Shown piece after piece: positions 6,732 through 11,593 of a stretch of DNA of 11,593 bases. Origin of the DNA: an uncultured Actinomycetes bacterium (GTDB taxonomy: Bacteria; Actinomycetota; Actinomycetes; Nanopelagicales; Nanopelagicaceae); contig CAIWXY010000088.1 of NCBI GenBank assembly GCA_903916775.1, positions 1 to 11,593 on the forward strand, read 5' to 3'. The notes below the pieces were generated by a model. That model did no database searches. It saw nothing but the letters and a program-made list of their open reading frames with translations, and was not told the DNA's origin. The translations under genes and the position numbers were made by a program. How positions within the stretch are numbered: the first letter of the stretch is position 1; each line of letters starts with the position of its first letter.

Positions 6732-9578
6732 TCATGAACATCCAGATGTGTTGCCACAACCTTCGCAGACGAAGCATGAACCAGCCATACGCATCTTCAC
6801 TCCGCAGGTCATGCAGAGAGGTGCGTCAGATGACTGACCGCTCATCTTTTCGAAGAGCTCCATCGAAGAGCCAACACCGGCAGTGTTATCAACAACTGGC
6901 TTAGCTTCGATTGTTACAGCTTGTGGCTGCTTCACTGGAGCCGCTGCTGGTGCAGCAGGCGTAACAGCTGCGAGCGCATCTTGTGTGTACTCACCTGTCT
7001 CCAAAGCGCGAGCACGCTCTGAAGCTGTGTAGAGGCCTAGGCCGCTACGTGTTTCAAATGGCAAGTAATCAAGTGCCAAGCGACGGAAGATGTAATCCAT
7101 CATTGACTGAGCGATGCGAACATCTGCATCATCTGTCATACCTGAAGGCTCAAAGCGTAGGTTGGTGAACTTCTCAACGAAGGTCTCAAGTGGAACTCCG
7201 TATTGAAGTCCGATCGATACTGCGATTGAGAATGCATCCATCACACCGGCAAGAGTTGAACCCTGCTTGCCGAGCTTCAAGAAGACTTCACCAAGAGCGC
7301 CATCAGCGTATGCACCGGCGGTCATATAACCCTCGGCACCACCAACAGAGAATGATGTTGTCATTGATGGACGTGACTTAGGCAGACGCTTACGTGTTGC
7401 TACAGCTGGCCCAGCTGCTGCGACGTTTGAATCTGTTCCCTTGTTCTCGCCCTTGCCATCTGAGAGAGGTTGTCCAACCTTGCAATTATCGCGGTAGACA
7501 GCCAAAGCCTTGAGGCCAAGCTTCCAACCCTGGTAGTAAACCTCTTCGATCTCTTCAACAGTTGCATCTGAAGGAAGGTTGACGGTCTTTGAGATCGCGC
7601 CTGACAAGAATGGTTGGCAAGCAGCCATCATGTGGACGTGACCCATAGCGCTGATTGAGCGAATACCCATTGCGCAGTCGAAGATATCGTAGTGCTCTGT
7701 CTTTAGACCAGGGGCATCAATCACGTGACCATTGGCACCGATGTATTCAACGATCGCCTCTACGGTCTCTTCTGCATAACCAAGCTTGCGAAGTGCGAAT
7801 GGGATTGTCTGGTTAACGATCTGCATAGATCCGCCACCGACAAGCTTCTTGAACTTCACGAGAGCAAGATCTGGCTCGATACCTGTTGTGTCGCAATCCA
7901 TCATCAAACCGATGGTGCCAGTTGGAGCAAGCACAGATGCCTGTGCGTTACGCCAGCCGTTCTTTGCGCCAATCTCAAGACACTTGGTCCACTCTGCATT
8001 TGCTACTGACCAGACATCTGAATCAAGAGTGGTTACTGAGCGAGCTGATGCTGAAGCATTTGTGTGCTTCTGCATGACGCGTGTGTGAGCAGCTGCGTTA
8101 CGTGCATAACCTGCATATGGACCAACGATCCCTGCAAGCTCTGCTGAGCGGCGGTATGAAACACCGGTCAAGACTGATGTGATCGCACCTGCGAGCTGAC
8201 GTCCACCATCTGAATCGTAAGCAAGACCTGATGCCATAAGGAGCGCACCCAAGTTTGCATAACCGATACCGAGCTGGCGGTAGTTGCGAGTGGTCTCACC
8301 GATTGGCTCTGTTGGGAAATCTGCGAAGCAGATTGAGATATCCATCGCGGTGATGATCAACTCTGTTGCCTTCACAAAGTTCTTTGTGTCGAATGAACCG
8401 TTGCTCTGCAAGAACTTGAGCAAGTTCAATGAAGCAAGGTTGCAAGAAGAGTTGTCGAGTGACATGTACTCAGAGCAAGGGTTAGACGCGTTGATGCGAC
8501 CTGTCTCTGGGTTGGTGTGCCAATCATTGATTGTGTCGTCGTACTGAATTCCTGGATCGGCACATGACCAAGCAGCTTCAGCCATGGTGCGGAACAACTT
8601 GCGAGCTTCGATTGTCTCGATGACTTCACCTGTTGCGCGAGCGACGAGACCGAAGTCTTCACCGTTCTCATATGCACGCATGAACTTATCCGAGACGCGA
8701 ACTGAGTTGTTTGCGTTCTGATACTGGACAGAGATGATGTCCTTGCCGCCGAGATCCATGTCGAATCCAGCATCGCGAAGTGCGCGAATCTTGTCCTCTT
8801 CACGAACCTTGGTCTCGATGAATTCCTCGATATCTGGGTGATCAACATCCAAAACAACCATCTTCGCAGCGCGACGTGTTGCGCCACCTGACTTGATTGT
8901 TCCTGCAGATGCATCTGCGCCGCGCATAAATGAGACTGGGCCAGATGCAGTTCCGCCGGACTTGAGAAGCTCCTTAGAAGAACGGATGCGTGAGAGGTTA
9001 AGTCCTGCACCTGAACCGCCTTTGAAGATCATTCCTTCTTCGCGGTACCAGTTGAGGATTGAATCCATTGTGTCATCAACAGACAAGATGAAGCATGCGC
9101 TTACTTGCTGTGGTGCGTTGGTTCCAACGTTAAACCAGACTGGTGAGTTAAATGAGAAGACTTGGTGCATAAGCATCCATGTAAGTTCGTGTTCGAATAC
9201 TTCTGCATCAGCATCAGTTGCAAAGTATCCGTGTTCCTTACCGGCTTTTGTGTAAGTCAAAACAACGCGATCGATAACCTGCTTGAGTGACCACTCGCGG
9301 TTGTCGTGCCCCACTGCACCGCGGAAATATTTGGTTGTTACGATTGTTGAAGCATTCACTGACCAGAAGTCAGGGTATTCAACGCCCTTTTGTTCGAAGA
9401 TAACTTCTCCGGACTTCCAGTTGGTCTGAACAACATCGCGACGCTCCCATGTCACTTCGTCGTATGGGTGTGTGCCCGCAGTTGTATAGATGCGGTCGAT
9501 TGTGAGGCCCTTACCCACAGTCTTCTTTGCTGAGCCCTCTGTCTTGCTTGAGCCAGCTGGGCGGTCGACGATTGACAT
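6732..9578 (-). CDS. nrdJ: Vitamin B12-dependent (class II) ribonucleotide reductase
   Basis: NrdJ reduces ribonucleotides to deoxyribonucleotides with adenosylcobalamin as radical source and needs no oxygen. The protein has 948 residues, full length for the actinobacterial form, with no intein. Visible active-site residues: redox Cys C162 in SACFIL; NPCSE at 366-370 with radical Cys C368 and E370; and the partner redox Cys C379 in SSCNLASLN, eleven residues after C368 as in the family. A glycine-rich FKGGSGAGLNLSRIRSS stretch lies at 185-201. The C-terminal tail (920-948) has six cysteines in CxxC-type pairs (C922, C925, C935, C938, C941, C947), the usual swinging dithiol/zinc end. I see no N-terminal ATP cone. 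Its AGGAG is eight bases before the ATG. It is 36 bases downstream of nrdR in one operon. No other reductase is in the window. Confidence 0.97.
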   Translation of the reverse strand: MSIVDRPAGSSKTEGSAKKTVGKGLTIDRIYTTAGTHPYDEVTWERRDVVQTNWKSGEVIFEQKGVEYPDFWSVNASTIVTTKYFRGAVGHDNREWSLKQVIDRVVLTYTKAGKEHGYFATDADAEVFEHELTWMLMHQVFSFNSPVWFNVGTNAPQQVSACFILSVDDTMDSILNWYREEGMIFKGGSGAGLNLSRIRSSKELLKSGGTASGPVSFMRGADASAGTIKSGGATRRAAKMVVLDVDHPDIEEFIETKVREEDKIRALRDAGFDMDLGGKDIISVQYQNANNSVRVSDKFMRAYENGEDFGLVARATGEVIETIEARKLFRTMAEAAWSCADPGIQYDDTINDWHTNPETGRINASNPCSEYMSLDNSSCNLASLNLLKFLQSNGSFDTKNFVKATELIITAMDISICFADFPTEPIGETTRNYRQLGIGYANLGALLMASGLAYDSDGGRQLAGAITSVLTGVSYRRSAELAGIVGPYAGYARNAAAHTRVMQKHTNASASARSVTTLDSDVWSVANAEWTKCLEIGAKNGWRNAQASVLAPTGTIGLMMDCDTTGIEPDLALVKFKKLVGGGSMQIVNQTIPFALRKLGYAEETVEAIVEYIGANGHVIDAPGLKTEHYDIFDCAMGIRSISAMGHVHMMAACQPFLSGAISKTVNLPSDATVEEIEEVYYQGWKLGLKALAVYRDNCKVGQPLSDGKGENKGTDSNVAAAGPAVATRKRLPKSRPSMTTSFSVGGAEGYMTAGAYADGALGEVFLKLGKQGSTLAGVMDAFSIAVSIGLQYGVPLETFVEKFTNLRFEPSGMTDDADVRIAQSMMDYIFRRLALDYLPFETRSGLGLYTASERARALETGEYTQDALAAVTPAAPAAAPVKQPQAVTIEAKPVVDNTAGVGSSMELFEKMSGQSSDAPLCMTCGVKMRMAGSCFVCEGCGNTSGCS

Positions 9579-9614
9579 GCGTATTTCTCCTTATATAGAT
9601 GCTGAGTAAATGAT

Positions 9615-10121
9615 TTATTGCTGTGCGTTGTTTGCTGCGACAGCTGGGGCGGCTGTTTCTTGCTGGTTACTTCTTGAAGGTGCGGCGCGGAGAAGTGCGA
9701 TCTCACCTTCGAAATCTTCAAGCGATGTGAAATTGCGATAGACAGATGCATAACGAAGGTATGCAACTTCATCCAACTCACGGAGCGGCGCGAGGATCGC
9801 CATTCCTACTTCATGTGCTTCGACTTCGGCTTGGCCATCTGCGCGAAGAGCTTCTTCGACACGTTGGGCCAACAGCGCAAAGTCATCATCATTGATCGGA
9901 CGGCCCTGGCATGCCTTGCGGACACCAGCGATGACCTTCTCGCGACTAAATGGTTCTGTTGCGCCAGAACGCTTAATGATCAGGAGTACTGAGGTCTCAG
10001 AGGTCGTGAAGCGACGTGAGCACGATGTGCACTCGCGGCGTCGACGGATGAGGGTGCCTTCTTCTGCTGGGCGCGAATCGACGACTCGTGAGTCATCGTG
10101 GCGGCAGAACGGGCAGATCAT
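9615..10121 (-). CDS. nrdR: NrdR, transcriptional repressor of ribonucleotide reductase genes
   Basis: NrdR is a nucleotide-sensing repressor: its ATP cone binds ATP or dATP and its zinc ribbon binds paired NrdR boxes in front of nrd genes. The 168-residue protein starts MICPFCRHDDSRVVDSRP, with zinc ligands C3, C6, C31 and C34 (ECTSCSRRF). The ATP cone spans about 46-136 (IIKRSGATEPFSREKVIAGVRKAC onward), followed by YASVYRNF, typical of the end of the cone. The C-terminal 20 residues are Ala/Gln-rich and low in complexity. AGGAG lies seven bases upstream of the ATG. It leads the nrdR-nrdJ operon, and box-like sites lie 117-163 bases upstream, consistent with control of itself and nrdJ. Confidence 0.97.
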   Translation of the reverse strand: MICPFCRHDDSRVVDSRPAEEGTLIRRRRECTSCSRRFTTSETSVLLIIKRSGATEPFSREKVIAGVRKACQGRPINDDDFALLAQRVEEALRADGQAEVEAHEVGMAILAPLRELDEVAYLRYASVYRNFTSLEDFEGEIALLRAAPSRSNQQETAAPAVAANNAQQ

Positions 10122-10169
10122 CGTGTGGCTCCTGGTTTCTCGGTAAATCTGAGTTTTTCTTGTTCTGAC

Positions 10170-10188
10170 GGAAACAATTACTGTTTCC
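10170..10188. promoter_or_regulatory. Perfect 7-bp inverted repeat in the nrdR leader
   Basis: GGAAACA (10170-10176) and TGTTTCC (10182-10188) are exact inverted copies around a five-base centre. The site is 49 bases before the nrdR start, between the NrdR boxes and the ribosome site. It could be an RNA hairpin in the leader or a protein-binding palindrome. There is no T-run on the minus side, so it is not a terminator. Confidence 0.4.
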
Positions 10189-10237
10189 TGTGCAGAGGCT
10201 GGACACTAGCGGAAAAACACTCGATCTGGAAGAAAAA

Positions 10238-10253
10238 CCACAACTTATGGACA
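10238..10253. promoter_or_regulatory. NrdR box, proximal and weaker copy
   Basis: CCACAACTTATGGACA matches about 9 of 16 positions of the NrdR box ACACwATATATwGTGT. By itself it is weak; it gains weight because it starts exactly 31 bp from the better box at 10269, the three-turn spacing known for NrdR box pairs. Confidence 0.5.
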
Positions 10254-10268
10254 CGTTTTGCAGTTTTA

Positions 10269-10284
10269 CCCCTAGATGTTGTGT
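10269..10284. promoter_or_regulatory. NrdR box, distal and stronger copy
   Basis: CCCCTAGATGTTGTGT (minus strand ACACAACATCTAGGGG) matches about 12 of 16 positions of the NrdR consensus, including the CTA core on one side and TTGTGT on the other. It lies 148 bases before nrdR. With the copy at 10238 it forms the expected pair for repression of the nrdR-nrdJ operon. Confidence 0.65.
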
Positions 10285-10330
10285 TAACTGTACATCGAGA
10301 GTTGAGGGTTCTGCAGAATTAACTCGGCGT

Positions 10331-10406
10331 GTCGGCTAGCAGGAAGGTGAACATTTACTCCGTTCCCCAAAAATCAGGAGAAAACGGACAGCAATCAGCT
10401 AGCGAC
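10331..10406 (-). other. Nested inverted repeat between the LysM gene and nrdR
   Basis: This lies in the 302-base gene-free stretch 10122-10423, which also holds the NrdR boxes and the nrdR leader. Outer arms: GTCGGCTAGC (10331-10340) against GCTAGCGAC (10398-10406), nine pairs with one bulged G. Inner arms: TCCGTT (10359-10364) against AACGGA (10383-10388). In the minus-strand transcript the inner stem can extend with CUCC against GGGG, using one G-U pair that has no counterpart on the plus strand. It starts 17 bases after the LysM stop and could be the folded 3' end of that mRNA. No T-run follows, so a simple intrinsic terminator is not supported. Confidence 0.4.
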
Positions 10407-10423
10407 CAGTAATACAGCAGTGT

Positions 10424-10732
10424 TTATTTTGTAGGAACCCAGAGACGCACACCCGCTGTGAGGTCAGGTCCAGTGAGGTTGTTGGCGGTAACAATCGCGT
10501 CCTCGACGGAAGAGACTGAGCGATTGCCGGCGACCATTGAAGCAAGAGACCAAAGTGTCTCCCCCGGTGCAACAACAACCTTCACATAACCTGTCGATGC
10601 AGGAGTTGCATCAATTGCATTTTCAGAAGCATTACCGACAGCGCTAAAACCAGCGCCAATCACTACTAATAGCGATGCTACAGCTGTACCACGTACAACG
10701 TTGCGTCCGCGCTTTGTTAATTTTGTTGCCAT
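10424..10732 (-). CDS. Small membrane-anchored LysM protein, probable SOS-induced division regulator
   Basis: A 102-residue protein. Residues 1-14 are basic (K4, K7, R8, R10, R14), residues 15-33 form one hydrophobic segment (signal anchor or signal peptide), and residues 49-100 form a LysM peptidoglycan-binding domain (VAPGETLWSLA at the start, LWVP at the end). AAGGAG lies eight bases before the ATG. It is divergent from lexA and sits between lexA and nrdR, the position held by chiZ (Rv2719c) in Mycobacterium; DivS of Corynebacterium and YneA of Bacillus are other SOS division inhibitors at lexA. YneA (about 105 residues, anchor plus LysM) is the closest in size and build. Its own promoter carries a LexA box at the transcription start. 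The role as a checkpoint is inferred from context; no catalytic domain is visible. Confidence 0.85.
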   Translation of the reverse strand: MATKLTKRGRNVVRGTAVASLLVVIGAGFSAVGNASENAIDATPASTGYVKVVVAPGETLWSLASMVAGNRSVSSVEDAIVTANNLTGPDLTAGVRLWVPTK

Positions 10733-10783
10733 CTTCTTTGCTCCTTCTATAACCAGCTACTTCGTTTTCACTCAGTAGTACCT

Positions 10784-10807
10784 GATGTTCGAGGGGATTC
10801 GAACATC
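10784..10807. repeat. 9-bp inverted repeat formed by LexA half-sites
   Basis: GATGTTCGA (10784-10792) and TCGAACATC (10799-10807) are perfect inverted copies around six bases. The right arm is also the left half of the LexA box at 10799-10814. In the LysM transcript this would lie in the 5' leader and could fold into a hairpin. Confidence 0.6.
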
Positions 10808-10814
10808 TGTTCTA
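10799..10814. promoter_or_regulatory. LexA box 1 (SOS box) at the LysM gene promoter
   Basis: TCGAACATCTGTTCTA matches the actinobacterial SOS box TCGAAC-N4-GTTCGA with one change in the right half. It covers the predicted start point of the LysM transcript (about 10814), so LexA bound here should block initiation. An extra half-site GTTCGA lies at 10787-10792. Confidence 0.85.
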
Positions 10815-10820
10815 TAGATA

Positions 10821-10849
10821 AAGATAGACCACCCCACTGACATTGGCAA
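10821..10849 (-). promoter_or_regulatory. Promoter of the LysM gene
   Basis: On the minus strand TTGCCA (10849-10844) as -35 is followed by exactly 17 bases and TATCTT (10826-10821) as -10. These match 5 of 6 and 4 of 6 of the sigma-70 consensus. Transcription would start near 10814, inside LexA box 1, and give a leader of about 80 bases. Confidence 0.6.
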
Positions 10850-10856
10850 TATTTTT

Positions 10857-10872
10857 TCGAACAAGTGTTCGA
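10857..10872. promoter_or_regulatory. LexA box 2 (SOS box) at the lexA promoter
   Basis: TCGAACAAGTGTTCGA has both perfect half-sites of the actinobacterial SOS box. It overlaps the proposed -35 of lexA and lies just upstream of the -35 of the LysM gene, so it could serve both. Centre-to-centre distance to box 1 is 58 bp. Confidence 0.92.
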
Positions 10873-10897
10873 CTTTTCCGGATTATTCATCTACCCT
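10868..10897 (+). promoter_or_regulatory. Probable promoter of lexA giving a leaderless transcript
   Basis: TTCGAC (10868-10873) and TACCCT (10892-10897, form TAnnnT) are 18 bases apart. A start seven bases after the -10 falls on the A of the lexA ATG. No Shine-Dalgarno sequence is present before lexA, which agrees with a leaderless mRNA. The -35 lies within LexA box 2, as expected for self-repression. Confidence 0.5.
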
Positions 10898-10903
10898 TAA
10901 TCC

Positions 10904-11575
10904 ATGAGTAAAAAGGACACCTCAGCCAAGCCAGCCATTTCCCTCGAGGAAGCTGAGCCAACGGACAGTGGGCTAACCACACGCCAGGAGCTCATTTTGA
11001 GCGTCATTAAAGAGGCGATCGCCACTCAGGGCTATCCGCCTTCGATGCGTGAAATCGGCGCCGCAGCAGGCCTAGCCTCCCCTGCCTCTGTCAGCTACCA
11101 GATCGACGCTCTCATTGAAAAGGGCTTTATCCGCAAGGACGCCACCAAGGGTCGTGCCTTTGAGGTGGTCGAGCACGAAGATGCCATTAAGCCAGAGAAG
11201 ACCGTCAATATCCCGCTCGTGGGTCGAATTGCTGCTGGTGGTCCGATCACCGCAGAACAACACATTGAAGAGGTCTATCCCCTCCCAGAGTCATTGGTCG
11301 GCAAAGGCGAGCTCTTCTTACTTAAAGTTGTCGGCGACTCCATGATCGATCTTGCAATCTGCGATGGAGATTTCGTTGTGATTCGTTCGCAAAAATCGGC
11401 AGAGAAGGGTGAGATCGTTGCTGCGATGATTGATGGCGAAGCCACAGTCAAGACTCTTTCCAAGAAGGACGGTCACATCTGGCTCTTACCCGCCAATGAC
11501 AACTATGCACCGATTGATGGAGATAATGCGTTGCTCTTGGCTGCTTGTGCGATTGCTTACCTGCTTAAACATTAG
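10904..11575 (+). CDS. lexA: LexA repressor of the SOS response
   Basis: LexA represses DNA-damage genes and cleaves itself when stimulated by RecA filaments. The protein has 223 residues. A 24-residue polar N-terminal extension precedes the winged helix-turn-helix (about 25-89: LTTRQELILSVI, then PSMREIGAAAGLASPASVSYQIDAL). The self-cleavage site is A111-G112 in GRIAAGGP, the catalytic serine is S146 in VVGDSMIDLAICDGD, and the catalytic lysine is K183 in GEATVKTL, so the protease is intact. The last residues, LLLAACAIAYLLKH, differ from the common ILGKVVAVLR-type ending and are more hydrophobic; the frame is continuous, so this looks like divergence rather than a frameshift. Two LexA boxes upstream indicate control of itself and of the divergent LysM gene. 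The ATG fits the leaderless promoter. Confidence 0.97.
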   Translation: MSKKDTSAKPAISLEEAEPTDSGLTTRQELILSVIKEAIATQGYPPSMREIGAAAGLASPASVSYQIDALIEKGFIRKDATKGRAFEVVEHEDAIKPEKTVNIPLVGRIAAGGPITAEQHIEEVYPLPESLVGKGELFLLKVVGDSMIDLAICDGDFVVIRSQKSAEKGEIVAAMIDGEATVKTLSKKDGHIWLLPANDNYAPIDGDNALLLAACAIAYLLKH

Positions 11576-11593
11576 GCTAATTGGTAATATTCA

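Noticed and set aside
8426..9010. A 194-residue minus-strand open frame within nrdJ
   Set aside because: It is a different frame of the same strand as nrdJ, Ser-rich and without motifs; the nrdJ frame there contains conserved active-site residues.
6732..9578. Possible intein or insertion in nrdJ
   Set aside because: The 948-residue length suits the actinobacterial class II enzyme and all active-site segments are contiguous.
9579..9614. Possible NrdR box or separate promoter between nrdR and nrdJ
   Set aside because: CTATATAAGG is A/T-rich but does not match the NrdR box, and the gap is only 36 bases with a good ribosome site, so read-through from nrdR is simpler.
10122..10237. Possible cobalamin riboswitch in the leader of the B12-dependent reductase operon
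   Set aside because: No B12-box-like GCCACTG element or extended conserved core could be found, and class II reductase genes are not normally controlled by this riboswitch.

Overview
The window is a complete stretch of chromosomal housekeeping DNA from an actinobacterium of moderate, not high, G+C content. This is judged from the protein families (GlnA2-type glutamine synthetase, DUF4192, class II NrdJ with NrdR, LexA beside a LysM protein), from LexA operators of the TCGAAC-N4-GTTCGA type, and from apparently leaderless starts. A small-genome freshwater lineage such as Nanopelagicales (acI) would fit, but that placement is an inference. No mobile element, CRISPR array, rRNA or tRNA was found.

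Left part (1-3987, all minus strand). A PKD-domain surface-type protein is followed by a DUF4192 protein, alanine dehydrogenase (ald) and the N-terminal two thirds of a GlnA2-type glutamine synthetase that runs off the left edge. DUF4192 and ald are 20 bases apart and probably co-transcribed. Ald and glutamine synthetase both handle nitrogen. A three-copy 12-bp direct repeat lies in the ald-glnA2 gap.

Middle part (4084-6731). A plus-strand NUDIX hydrolase converges on a minus-strand DinG/XPD-type helicase, with one base between the stop codons. A strong hairpin terminator (about 6682-6719) then closes the nrdJ transcript.

Right part (6732-11575). nrdR and nrdJ form a minus-strand operon: the repressor NrdR and the B12-dependent ribonucleotide reductase it would control. 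A pair of NrdR-box-like 16-mers spaced by exactly 31 bp lies upstream. Next comes a 102-residue membrane-anchored LysM protein, divergent from lexA. The 171-bp lexA/LysM intergenic region holds two LexA boxes and a recognisable promoter for each gene. The layout matches the nrdR-chiZ-lexA order of mycobacteria and resembles the lexA/yneA pair of Bacillus, so the LysM protein is best read as an SOS-induced division-control protein. Together the right half couples DNA-damage sensing (LexA), a probable division checkpoint (LysM protein) and dNTP supply (NrdR/NrdJ).

The most interesting unexplained structures are non-coding: the triple half-site operator at 10784-10814, the nested inverted repeat at 10331-10406, the 12-bp repeats before glnA2, and two DnaA-box-like sites at 4040-4065. 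I saw no wholly new multi-gene system.
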